In this document: piece after piece, positions 43,124-50,995 of the stretch
How positions within the stretch are numbered: the first letter of the stretch is position 1
How the letters are laid out: the number at the start of each line of letters is the position of its first letter
DNA from: Streptomyces marincola
Lineage (GTDB): Bacteria > Actinomycetota > Actinomycetes > Streptomycetales > Streptomycetaceae
DNA length: 64,000 nt
Reading direction: 5' to 3'
Assembly (NCBI RefSeq): GCF_020410765.1
Contig: NZ_CP084541.1
Location: forward strand, 5,634,001 to 5,698,000
Position numbers and translations under genes: made by a program
Notes under the pieces: generated by a model
What the model was told of the DNA's origin: nothing
Databases searched by the model: none
What the model saw: only the letters and a program-made list of their open reading frames with translations

Positions 43124-43534
43124 TCAGCCCTGCTCCTGCGCCGCCGCCATGTCCATCCACGTCAGCTCCCAGTGGTGGCCGTCCGGGTCGAGGAACGCCC
43201 GGCCGTACATGAAGCCGTGGTCCTGCGTCTCGCCGGTCGGGCTGCCGCCGGCGGCCAGCGCCCGGTCCACCAGCTCGTCCACCTGCTCGCGGCTGTCGGC
43301 GCTCAGCGCGAGGATCACCTCGCTCTCCGCGTGGGCGTCGACGATCCGCTTCTCCGTGAACGTCTTGAAGAACGGCTCGACCAGCAGCATGGCCAGGATG
43401 TTCTCGCTGATGACCAGGCAGGCGGCGTTCTCGTCGGAGAAGTCCGGGTTGAAGGAGTACCCGAGGGCGGTGAAGAAGTCCCTGGAGCGGGCCAGGTCCT
43501 TCACGGGCAGGTTGACGAAGATCTTGGTCGACAT
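43124..43534 (-). CDS. VOC/glyoxalase-family protein
   Basis: 136 residues from ATG 43534. Single vicinal-oxygen-chelate unit pair: KIFVNLPVKDLARSRDFFTALGYSFNPDFSDENAACLVISENILAMLL and GFMYGRAFLDPDGHHWELTWMD. It resembles the YaeR/lactoylglutathione lyase-like group annotated as extradiol dioxygenase-like. Substrate unknown. A short GCAGGGC/GCCCTGC hairpin (43116-43133) spans its stop codon and separates it from the convergent alcohol dehydrogenase. Confidence 0.88.
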   Translation of the reverse strand: MSTKIFVNLPVKDLARSRDFFTALGYSFNPDFSDENAACLVISENILAMLLVEPFFKTFTEKRIVDAHAESEVILALSADSREQVDELVDRALAAGGSPTGETQDHGFMYGRAFLDPDGHHWELTWMDMAAAQEQG

Positions 43535-43708
43535 GTCGGTCTCTGCTCTCTCGTGGTCGTCGTGCTCGCCGCGTCCCGCGCTTCCGCGCCCTTCGAACGC
43601 CCGGCCCCTGATGTGCCGTCATACAGGAAGACCACGACCGCGGGCGGAACTCATCGCCCTCGGGGGAATTCGCGAGAAAAAAATCAGGGCGCGGGCCGGG
43701 CCCCTCCC

Positions 43709-44173
43709 TCACCCGCCGCGCCCACCGGTCCCACCGGGTCCTTCGGGCCCCGCGACTCCGTCGAGTTCGTCGAGTTCGTCGAGCAGGGCCCGCGGCCCCC
43801 GAACCTCGGCGCCCGCGGCCACCACCCGCGCGCGCAGCCCGCGGTCGGCCGTCACCACCACGCACGGCCGGCCCGGCGCCCGCTCCGCCACCAGCGCCAC
43901 GATCCGGTCGTCACCGCTGCCCGCCGCGGCCTCCACCCGCACCCCGGGGACGGACGCGACGCCGCGCGCCGCGCCCTCCACCACCAGCACCACCTCGGCC
44001 GGCCCGGGACGGCGCGCCAGCCGGTCCCGCAGGCGCGACGCCGCGCCCCGCCGGTCGCGCCACCAGCCGTCCGGCACGGAACCGACCACGTTGGCGCCGT
44101 CCACGACCAGCAGCGGCACCCGGCCCGCATCGCACGGGCCGGGTGCCGCCACGCCGGCGGAGCCGGATGTCAC
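43709..44173 (-). CDS. NYN/PIN-like domain protein coupled to fadB
   Basis: 154 residues from GTG 44173, overlapping the fadB stop (GTGA). The domain shows the acidic pattern of NYN/PIN-like nucleases: LLVVDGANVVGS, GSGDDRIVALV and CVVVTADRGLRARVVAAGAEV. In databases such proteins are often labelled NTP pyrophosphohydrolase. Whether it cleaves RNA is unknown. The C-terminus is Gly/Pro-rich and preceded by a threefold GTCGAGTTC-type microrepeat that encodes DELDELD. Its coupling to beta-oxidation genes is unexplained. Confidence 0.75.
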   Translation of the reverse strand: MTSGSAGVAAPGPCDAGRVPLLVVDGANVVGSVPDGWWRDRRGAASRLRDRLARRPGPAEVVLVVEGAARGVASVPGVRVEAAAGSGDDRIVALVAERAPGRPCVVVTADRGLRARVVAAGAEVRGPRALLDELDELDGVAGPEGPGGTGGRGG

Positions 44174-46308
44174 TCGGGAACGCTCGCCACGCCGGCGGGC
44201 AGCAGCCGCCGCCCCAGCACGCGCTGCGAGACGCCCGCGCGGTCCAAGTACGGCGTGATGCCGCCCAGGTGGAACGGCCAGCCCGCGCCGGTCAGCAGGC
44301 ACAGGTCGATGTCCTGCGCCTCGGCCACCACGCCCTCCTCCAGCATGAGACCGACCTCCTGCGCGATGGCGTCCAGGGCCCGGGCGCGCACCTGCTCCTC
44401 GCTCAGCACCGTGTCACCGACCTCGAACAGCGCCGCGACCTCGGGGTCGAGTTCCGGCTTGCCCGAGTCGTGCACGTACAGCGTGCGCTTGCCGGCCTCG
44501 ACGACCCGGCCCAGGTTCGGCGAGACGCGGAACCGTTCGGGGAACGCCGCGCTGAGCGTGCCCGCCACGTGGTGCGCCACGGCCGGGCCCACCAGGTCGA
44601 GCAGCACGATCGGCGTCATCGGCAGCCCGAGCGGCGCCAGCGCCCGGTCGGCGACCTCCACCGGCGTGCCCTCGTCGATGGCCGACAGGACCTCGCCCAT
44701 GAAGCGGGTGAGGATGCGGTTCACGACGAACGCCGGCGCGTCCTTGACCAGCACCGCCGACTTCTTCAGCTTCTTGGCCACGGCGAACGCCGTCGCGAGC
44801 GAGGCGTCGTCGGTCCGCTCCGCGCGCACGATCTCAAGCAGCGGCAGGACCGCCACCGGGTTGAAGAAGTGGAAGCCCACCACGCGTTCCGGGTGCGCCA
44901 GTTCGGCCGCCATCGCGGTCACCGAGAGGGAGGAGGTGTTGGTGGCCAGGATCGCGTGCTCGGGGACCACCGATTCGAGCTCGGCGAAGACCTGCCGCTT
45001 GAGCCCCGGCTCCTCGAACACCGCCTCGATGACGAAGTCCGCGTCCGCGAACGCCGCCCGCTTGTCGAGCGAGCCGGTCACCGCGGCCTTCAGCCGGTTG
45101 GCCTTGTCCTGGCCGATCCTGCCCTTCAGCAGCAGGAAGTCGACCTGCTCGTGGACCCAGCCCACGCCCTTGTCGATCCGCTCCTGGTCGATGTCGGTGA
45201 GCACGACGGGCACTTCGAGCCGCCGCGCGAACAGCAGCGCGAGCTGGGAGGCCATCAGCCCGGCCCCGACGACGCCCACCTTCGTGACCGGTCGCGCCAG
45301 GGACTTGTCGGGCGCGCCCGCCGGCCGCTTGGCCCGCCGCTGCACCAGGTCGAAGGCGTACAGCCCGGCGCGCAGCTCCTCGCCCATGATGAGGTCCGCG
45401 AGCGCCACGTCCTCGGCGGCGAAGCCGGCCCGCAGGTCGCCGCTCTTCGCCTGCTCGATGATGTCCAGCGCGCGGTAGGCGGCGGGCGCCGCACCGTGCA
45501 CCTTCTCGTCCGCGATCTCGCGCCCCCGCGCGACCGCGCGGTCCCACGCCTCGCCGCGGTCCGGGTCCTGCCTGGCCACCTCGATCTCGCCGCGCAGCAC
45601 GGCCGACGTCCACACGAGCGACTGCTCAAGGAAGTCCGCCGCCTCGAAAAGGGCGTCCGCGATGCCGAGTTCGTAGACCTTCGGGCCGCTCATCATGCGG
45701 TTCTGGTTCAGCGCGTTCTCGACGATGACGCCGACCGCGCGGTCCGCGCCGATGAGGTTGGGCAGCAGCGTGCAGCCGCCCCAGCCCGGCACCAGGCCGA
45801 GGAAGACCTCGGGCAGCGCGAACGCCGTGACCCCGGTGGACACCGTCCGGTACGTGCAGTGCAGGCCCGCCTCGACGCCGCCGCCGAGCGCGGCGCCGTT
45901 GTAGTAGGCGAACGACGGCACCGGCAGCCCGGCCAGCCGCCGGAACACGTCGTGCCCGCCGACGCCGATCGCCATGGCCTCCTCGTGCCGCCGCAGCAGC
46001 TTGACGCCCTTGAGGTCGGCGCCCACGGCGAACACGAACGGCTTGCCCGTCAGCCCGACCCCGACGATCTCGCCCGCGGCGGCCTCCGCCTCGACCCGGT
46101 CGAGCGCCTCGTTCAGGTTGGCCAGCGAACGGGGCCCGAACGTCGTCGGCTTGGTGTGGTCGAACCCGTTGTCCAGCGTGATCAGCGCGAACCGCCCCCC
46201 GCCGAGCGGCAGGTCGAGGTGGCGCACCCTGGCCTCGGTCACCACCTCGTCCGGAAACAGCTCGGCCGCGGCCCTCAGCACCTCTGCGGTTCCCTGCGCC
46301 TCGCTCAC
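44170..46308 (-). CDS. fadB: Fatty acid oxidation complex alpha subunit (3-hydroxyacyl-CoA dehydrogenase/enoyl-CoA hydratase)
   Basis: 712 residues from GTG 46308, overlapping the fadA stop. N-terminal enoyl-CoA hydratase part: GLTGKPFVFAVGADLKGVKLL and YYNGAALGGGVEAGLHCTYRTVS...FALPEVFLGLVPGWGG. C-terminal 3-hydroxyacyl-CoA dehydrogenase: KVGVVGAGLMASQLALLFARRLEVPVVLTDID (NAD site), IEAVFEEPGLKRQVFAELESVVP, NTSSLSV, GFHFFNPVAVLPLLEIV (catalytic His). It carries the second and third steps of beta-oxidation; FadA does the thiolysis. Operon order fadA-fadB-NYN. Confidence 0.95.
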   Translation of the reverse strand: MSEAQGTAEVLRAAAELFPDEVVTEARVRHLDLPLGGGRFALITLDNGFDHTKPTTFGPRSLANLNEALDRVEAEAAAGEIVGVGLTGKPFVFAVGADLKGVKLLRRHEEAMAIGVGGHDVFRRLAGLPVPSFAYYNGAALGGGVEAGLHCTYRTVSTGVTAFALPEVFLGLVPGWGGCTLLPNLIGADRAVGVIVENALNQNRMMSGPKVYELGIADALFEAADFLEQSLVWTSAVLRGEIEVARQDPDRGEAWDRAVARGREIADEKVHGAAPAAYRALDIIEQAKSGDLRAGFAAEDVALADLIMGEELRAGLYAFDLVQRRAKRPAGAPDKSLARPVTKVGVVGAGLMASQLALLFARRLEVPVVLTDIDQERIDKGVGWVHEQVDFLLLKGRIGQDKANRLKAAVTGSLDKRAAFADADFVIEAVFEEPGLKRQVFAELESVVPEHAILATNTSSLSVTAMAAELAHPERVVGFHFFNPVAVLPLLEIVRAERTDDASLATAFAVAKKLKKSAVLVKDAPAFVVNRILTRFMGEVLSAIDEGTPVEVADRALAPLGLPMTPIVLLDLVGPAVAHHVAGTLSAAFPERFRVSPNLGRVVEAGKRTLYVHDSGKPELDPEVAALFEVGDTVLSEEQVRARALDAIAQEVGLMLEEGVVAEAQDIDLCLLTGAGWPFHLGGITPYLDRAGVSQRVLGRRLLPAGVASVPE

Positions 46309-47519
46309 TTGCCCTCCCAGTGCGGGTTCTCCCAGATGACGGACGCGCCCATGCCGAAGCCGACGCACATCGTCGTCAGGCCGTAACGGACCTGCGGCTG
46401 GTCCTCGAACTGCCGTGCCAGCTGCGTCATCAGCCGGACGCCCGACGAGGCCAGCGGGTGGCCGAACGCGATCGCGCCGCCGTACTGGTTCACGCGCGGG
46501 TCGTCGTCGGCGATGCCGTAGTGGTCGAGGAACGCGAGCACCTGCACCGCGAACGCCTCGTTGATCTCGAACAGGCCGATGTCCCCGATGCCGAGACCGG
46601 CCTTCGCCAGCGCCTTCTCCGTGGCGGGCACGGGACCGAAGCCCATCACCTCGGGCTCCACACCCGCGAAGGCGAAGGACACCAGGCGCATCTTCACCGG
46701 CAGGTCCAGCTCGCGCGCCACGTCCTCGGCGGCGATCACGGACGCAGTGGCGCCGTCGTTCAGCCCCGCCGAGTTGCCCGCGGTGATCCGGCCGTGCGGC
46801 CGGAACGGCGTCTTCAGCGAGGCCAGGCCCTCAAGCGTGGTGCCCGGGCGCATCGGCTCGTCCTCCGTGGCCAGCCCCCAGCCCGTCTCGCCGGCGTCCG
46901 CGTCGCCGCGCCGCACGGCGATGGGCACCAGGTCCGGCTGGATCCTGCCGTCCGCGTACGCCTTCGCGGCCTTCTCCTGGCTGCGCACGGCGTACTCGTC
47001 CGCGCGCGCCTTGGTCAGGTGCGGGAAGCGGTCGTGCAGGTTCTCCGCGGTCATGCCCATGAACAGCGCCGACTCGTCCACCAGGCGCTCGGCGACGAAG
47101 CGCGGGTTCGGGTCGACCGCCTCGCCCATCGGGTGCCGGCCCATGTGCTCCACGCCGCCCGCGATGGCGATGTCCGCCGCGCCGAAGGCGACCGCGCCCG
47201 CCGTCGACGTCACGGCGGTCAGCGCCCCCGCGCACATGCGGTCGATCGCGTAGCCGGGCACGCTCGTGGGCAGCCCGGCCAGGATGGCGGCGGTGCGCCC
47301 GATGGTCAGGCCCTGGTCGCCGATCTGCGTGGTCGCGGCCACGGCCACGTCGTCCACGCGCTCGGGCGGCAGTTGCGGATTGCGGCGCAGCAGCTCACGG
47401 ATGCACTTGATGACCAGGTCGTCGGCGCGGGTCTCGTGATAGATGCCCTTCGGTCCGGCTTTGCCGAACGGGGTGCGGACGCCGTCGACGAAAACGACGT
47501 CCCTGACGGTACGCGGCAC
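46305..47519 (-). CDS. fadA: Acetyl-CoA C-acyltransferase (3-ketoacyl-CoA thiolase)
   Basis: 404 residues from GTG 47519, with GGAGGAG 9-15 bases upstream; the ATG-like starts further out have no ribosome site. Thiolase signatures: C96 in AIDRMCAGALTAV, NEAFAVQVLAFL, GGAIAFGHPLASSGVRLMTQLA and the C-terminal active-site TTMCVGFGMGAS. It catalyses the last step of beta-oxidation and is coupled to FadB. The promoter upstream shows TTGCCA-16 bp-TAGCAT and a palindrome in the spacer. Confidence 0.95.
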   Translation of the reverse strand: MPRTVRDVVFVDGVRTPFGKAGPKGIYHETRADDLVIKCIRELLRRNPQLPPERVDDVAVAATTQIGDQGLTIGRTAAILAGLPTSVPGYAIDRMCAGALTAVTSTAGAVAFGAADIAIAGGVEHMGRHPMGEAVDPNPRFVAERLVDESALFMGMTAENLHDRFPHLTKARADEYAVRSQEKAAKAYADGRIQPDLVPIAVRRGDADAGETGWGLATEDEPMRPGTTLEGLASLKTPFRPHGRITAGNSAGLNDGATASVIAAEDVARELDLPVKMRLVSFAFAGVEPEVMGFGPVPATEKALAKAGLGIGDIGLFEINEAFAVQVLAFLDHYGIADDDPRVNQYGGAIAFGHPLASSGVRLMTQLARQFEDQPQVRYGLTTMCVGFGMGASVIWENPHWEGK

Positions 47520-47560
47520 GATGGCTTCTCCTCCACGCCGAGAACAATGAGGCCCCACCC

Positions 47561-47588
47561 ATGCTACCCACCGGTAACCGAGTGGCAA
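47561..47588 (-). promoter_or_regulatory. fadA promoter with palindrome in spacer
   Basis: On the minus strand TTGCCA (-35, 47583-47588) and TAGCAT (-10, 47561-47566) are 16 bp apart. The spacer contains TACC-CACC-GGTA (47565-47576), a possible TetR/FadR-type operator that would block RNA polymerase. The start codon is 41 bp downstream. Confidence 0.55.
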
Positions 47589-47676
47589 GGCGCGGCCCGT
47601 TCCCCGTGGTGATCCCCGCCCGGCGATTCGCGGGCGGCAGGCCCGGGGGAGCCCAGGGAGAACGGCGCCCCGGGAG

Positions 47677-48939
47677 TCAGGCGCGGGCGGTCAGCGCCCG
47701 CGCCAGCGGCTGCGTGGTCTCGGCGATCTGCCACTCGCGCGCGCCCAGGGCGCGCAGGGCCTCCGCGACCGATTCCGGCCCGCCGTCGGCGGGCGGCTCC
47801 CAGCACAGCCTGCGGACCACGTCGGGCGCCAGCAGGTTCTCCTGCGGCAGCCTCAGCTCCTCCGCGTGCGCCGTCACCGCGGCCCGCGCCGCGCTCAGGC
47901 GGGCCGCCGCGACGGGGTCCTTCTCCTGCCAGGCCCGCGGCGGCGGGGGACCGGAACCCGGCTGCCCCGGCTGGGGCAGCTCGTCCTCCGGCAGGGCCCT
48001 GGCCCGGTCGACGGCCGCCTGCCAGTGCGTCAGCTGCTTGCGGCCCATCCGGTGGCCGAACCCCTGGAGCCCGGCGAGCGCCCTGACGTCCGCGGGCGCC
48101 GCCTGGGCCGCGGCGATGATCGCCGCGTCGCTCAGCACCTTCCCCGGGGACAGGTCCCTGCGCTGGGCCACCTGGTCCCGCGCCGTCCACAGCTCCCGCA
48201 CGATCGCGAGCTGCCGGCGGCGCCTGACCTTGTGCACCCCGGAGGTGCGGCGCCAGGGGTCCTTGCGCGGCTGCGGGGGCGGAGCGGCGGCGATCGCCGC
48301 GAACTCCTCAAGTGCCCACTCCAGCTTGCCCTGCCGGGCCAGGTCCTCCTCAAGCGCGTCCCTGAGGTCGACCAGCAGCTCCACGTCGAGGGCCGCGTAC
48401 CGCAGCCACGGCTCGGGCAGCGGCCGGGTCGACCAGTCGACGGCCGAGTGCCCCTTCTCCAGCGAGTAGCCGAGCACCGTCTCCACCATCACGCCGAGGC
48501 CGACCCGGGCGAACCCGGCCAGCCGCCCGGCCAGCTCGGTGTCGAACAGCCGGCTCGGCACCATGCCTATGTCCCGCAGGCACGGCAGGTCCTGCGTCGC
48601 CGCGTGCAGCACCCACTCGGCGTCCGCGAGCGCCCGGCCGAGCGGGCCGAGGTCGGGGCAGGCCACGGGGTCGATCAGCGCCGTGCCCGCGCCGGCCCGG
48701 CGCAGTTGCACCAGGTAGGCGCGCTGCCCGTAGCGGTAGCCCGACGCGCGCTCGGCGTCCACGGCCACCGGGCCGCTGCCCGCCGCGAACGCGGCGACCA
48801 CCCCGGCGAGACCCGCCTCGTCCGCGATGACCGGCGGAACGCCCTCGCGCGGCGCCAGCAGGGGGACCGGCGCAGGGCCCGACGGCTCGGAGGGGGCGAG
48901 TCCGGTATCTGCTGCGGCGGTCTGCTGGGCGTCGGTCAC
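47677..48939 (-). CDS. rnd: Ribonuclease D-like 3'-5' exonuclease with HRDC domain
   Basis: 420 residues from GTG 48939. DEDD exonuclease core at about 55-230: GPVAVDAERASGYRYGQRAYLVQL (D61, E63), HAATQDLPCLRDIG, GYSLEKGHSAVDWSTRPLPEPWLRYAALDVELLVDLRDAL. An HRDC domain follows (about 240-320: LAIVRELWTARDQVAQRRDLSPGKVLSDAAI). It trims RNA 3' ends such as tRNA precursors. A proline-rich linker near 330-345. Located upstream of the fadA promoter with 157 bp between; probably its own unit. Confidence 0.92.
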   Translation of the reverse strand: MTDAQQTAAADTGLAPSEPSGPAPVPLLAPREGVPPVIADEAGLAGVVAAFAAGSGPVAVDAERASGYRYGQRAYLVQLRRAGAGTALIDPVACPDLGPLGRALADAEWVLHAATQDLPCLRDIGMVPSRLFDTELAGRLAGFARVGLGVMVETVLGYSLEKGHSAVDWSTRPLPEPWLRYAALDVELLVDLRDALEEDLARQGKLEWALEEFAAIAAAPPPQPRKDPWRRTSGVHKVRRRRQLAIVRELWTARDQVAQRRDLSPGKVLSDAAIIAAAQAAPADVRALAGLQGFGHRMGRKQLTHWQAAVDRARALPEDELPQPGQPGSGPPPPRAWQEKDPVAAARLSAARAAVTAHAEELRLPQENLLAPDVVRRLCWEPPADGGPESVAEALRALGAREWQIAETTQPLARALTARA

Positions 48940-49007
48940 CTGTCAAGGGTAACTGTTCGGCTCATTCATGTGACCAGGGGTGACCCCCGGCTCACCCAGA
49001 GCGCGAA

Positions 49008-49043
49008 AACCCCGGCGCCCCGCGGAACCGGGGGACGCCGGGG
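49008..49043 (-). terminator. Intrinsic terminator of the response-regulator gene
   Basis: CCCCGGCGCCCC (49010-49021) pairs with GGGGGACGCCGGGG (49030-49043) with a 2-nt bulge; on the minus strand the stem ends in a TTTT run (+ strand AAAA, 49006-49009). It lies 24 bp after the stop of the gene at 49067. Confidence 0.75.
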
Positions 49044-49066
49044 TGCCGGCCGGAGGCCGGAGGCGT

Positions 49067-49726
49067 TCAGTGGATGATGCCGGTCCGCAGCGCGACGGCG
49101 ACCATGCCGGCCCGGTCGCCCGTGCCCAGCTTGCGGGCGATGCGCGCCAGGTGGCTCTTCACCGTGAGGGCGGAGAGCCCCATCGACACGCCGATGGCCT
49201 TGTTCGACTGGCCCTCCGCCACCAGCCGCAGGACCTCGACCTCGCGGCCCGACAGCTCGCGGAAGCCGCCCTGGTGGGCGGGGCCCCCCGGCTGGCGCCG
49301 GTGCATCCTGGCCGCGGCGCCGATGTGCGCGGCCCCGTGCCGGGTGGGCGGGCCGAGGTTGTTGCGCGTGCCGGTCACGACGTAGCCCTTGACGCCGCCG
49401 GCCAGCGCGTTGCGCACCGCGCCGATGTCGTCGGCCGCCGACAGGGCCAGCCCGTTGGGCCAGCCCGCGGCCCTGGTCTCGGACAGCAGGGTCAGCCCCG
49501 AACCGTCGGGGAGGTGGACATCGGCCACGCAGATGTCGCGCGGATTGGCGACGCGTGGCCGCGCCTCGGCGATCGACGACGCCTCGATCACATCCCGCAC
49601 ACCGAGGGCCCACAGGTGGCGGGTCACGGTCGAACGGACCCGGGGGTCGGCCACGACGACCATGGCGGTGGGCTTGTTGGGGCGGTAGGCGACGAGGCTT
49701 GTGGGGTGCTCAAGAAGAACAGACAC
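49067..49726 (-). CDS. Orphan LuxR-family response regulator with atypical receiver
   Basis: 219 residues from GTG 49726. The receiver (about 20-130) keeps the phospho-acceptor-like D69 in CVADVHLPDGSGL but shows ADPRV at the place of the usual acidic pair (VADD) and VTG where the conserved Lys (K-x/P) is expected. So phosphorylation may be weak or absent. The LuxR/FixJ HTH is intact (LSGREVEVLRLVAEGQSNKAIGVSMGLSALTVKSHLARIARKLGTGDRAGMVAVALRTG). No histidine kinase is adjacent. This fits the orphan regulator next to DUF3000 seen in many Streptomyces (SCO6029-like, from memory). Confidence 0.88.
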   Translation of the reverse strand: MSVLLEHPTSLVAYRPNKPTAMVVVADPRVRSTVTRHLWALGVRDVIEASSIAEARPRVANPRDICVADVHLPDGSGLTLLSETRAAGWPNGLALSAADDIGAVRNALAGGVKGYVVTGTRNNLGPPTRHGAAHIGAAARMHRRQPGGPAHQGGFRELSGREVEVLRLVAEGQSNKAIGVSMGLSALTVKSHLARIARKLGTGDRAGMVAVALRTGIIH

Positions 49727-49896
49727 CGGGCCTCCCGGGGTGGGATGGAGGAAGGGACGGATCAGACTCCTCGGGAGAAGTCGGGGCGATCCGGTATGGA
49801 AGGGTCACTGACTCCTTCGGCACGAAGCCGCACGGCCTTTAGGGAATGATCACGAACCGGTGATTCGTCATCCCGGCCGGCGCCGGGCGACCGCCG

Positions 49897-50499
49897 TTAC
49901 GCCGGCCGGGGGCCGCGGCGCCGCGGCAGCGTCCGCACGGCGGGGCCCGCCGTCTCAGGGGGCAGCCCGGCGCACTGCGCGAGCAGGTCGCACCAGGCCA
50001 GCAGATGGGCGCCGGCGTCCCGCGCGTCCACCGGGGTCCACGACGCGCGCAACTCCAACTCGGCATGCGCCGGGCGGTCGGAGAGGCCGCCGAAGAAACT
50101 CGACCCCGCCCTGGTCACCGTGCCGCTCGCCGCCCGGTGGGCGAGGCCGCGGCCCTGGAGCGCCTCCGTCAGCCACGACCACGCCACCTCGGGCAGCAGC
50201 GGATCGGCGGCCAGCTCCGGCTCAAGGCCGGCGCGGACCAGCGTCACCACGCGGAACTCCCCGCGCCAGCCCTCGTCCCCCGCCGGGTCGTGCAGCAGCA
50301 CGAAACGGCCGTCGGCCGCCTCCTCCTCGTCCCCGGCGCCGTCCGCCGCGACCGCGGCACCCAGCGCGTGCGCGAACGGCGCCAGCCGCCGCGGCGCCGG
50401 CAGCGGCGCGAAGGAGACCTCCGCGCGCGGCCGGGCGGCGGCCAGCGCGGCGACCGCCTGCCGGAACGCCGGAGGGGCTTCCTCCCCGCGGTCAGTCAT
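49897..50499 (-). CDS. DUF3000 family protein
   Basis: 200 residues from ATG 50499, preceded by GGAGGAGTCC. Conserved-looking blocks: FRQAVAALAAARPRAEVSFAPLPAPRRLAPFAHALGAAV, GRFVLLHDPAGDEGWRGEFRVVTLVRAGLEPELAADPLLPEVAWSWLTEAL and ELELRASWTPVDARDAGAHLLAWCDLLAQCAGLPP. This matches actinobacterial DUF3000, function unknown, commonly next to hemE and ribonuclease D. No membrane segment. Upstream lies a repeat element. Confidence 0.85.
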   Translation of the reverse strand: MTDRGEEAPPAFRQAVAALAAARPRAEVSFAPLPAPRRLAPFAHALGAAVAADGAGDEEEAADGRFVLLHDPAGDEGWRGEFRVVTLVRAGLEPELAADPLLPEVAWSWLTEALQGRGLAHRAASGTVTRAGSSFFGGLSDRPAHAELELRASWTPVDARDAGAHLLAWCDLLAQCAGLPPETAGPAVRTLPRRRGPRPA

Positions 50500-50995
50500 G
50501 TCTGCGGACTCCTCCATCTGATCCGTGCGCGCCGCCGCCATGGCCGGTAACCCTAGGCCCTGTCGTTCGGATCTTCGCGGGGCCACGCTGCCGGCTACGG
50601 CTCCCCCAGCCTGACGGCCGGGAGGGGCCCCCGTCGCTGCGTTGTCGCATCGCGCGAGTACGTCCCCCAGCCTGACGGCTGGGAGGCGCCCCCATCCGTA
50701 CGAGCTGCGATCTCCGCCTTGCGATGCACCGCATCCTGGGGGCACCTCCCAGGCCCCCGAGGGGGGGCCCGAGGGAGCGGCCGTATCCACGAAGATCCGA
50801 GCGACAGGACCTGAGCCCTGTCGTTCGGGTTCTCGCGGGGCCGCGCCGCCCGGCGCGGCCCCGGGGCGGAAGCCGGCCCGCGGCCGGGCCCCGCCGACCC
50901 GCGCCCGTACGGGCCGCGCCGCGCCGGGCGGGCCGGGCGCCGGGGGCGCACCCGCCCGTCCGGGGCGCGGGTCGCGGCGTGCGAGACTGCTGCGT
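50500..50995. other. 496-bp divergent region between DUF3000 and hemE
   Basis: Mostly the repeat element described at 50559-50844. The last 150 bp before hemE are GC-rich with no coding bias; GAGACT near 50982 could be the -10 of a leaderless hemE transcript. Confidence 0.45.
50559..50844. repeat. MITE-like element with 19-bp terminal inverted repeats and internal repeats
   Basis: Left end CCTGTCGTTCGGATCTTCG (50559-50577) and right end CGAAGATCCGAGCGACAGG (50792-50810) are inverted copies matching at 18 of 19 positions, bounding 252 bp. A third copy in direct orientation begins at 50819 (CCTGTCGTTCGG + 3 mismatches, to 50844). Inside, CCCCAGCCTGACGGC-type blocks repeat in tandem (about 50604-50634 and 50668-50695), with the inverted version near 50735-50765. 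There is no gene. Palindromic elements of this kind are scattered in Streptomyces genomes. Confidence 0.75.

Noticed and set aside
43757..43781. Threefold GTCGAGTTC microrepeat as a possible tandem-repeat locus.
   Set aside because: It is inside a coding region and encodes Asp-Glu-Leu repeats in the low-complexity tail of the NYN-like protein; too short to be a locus.
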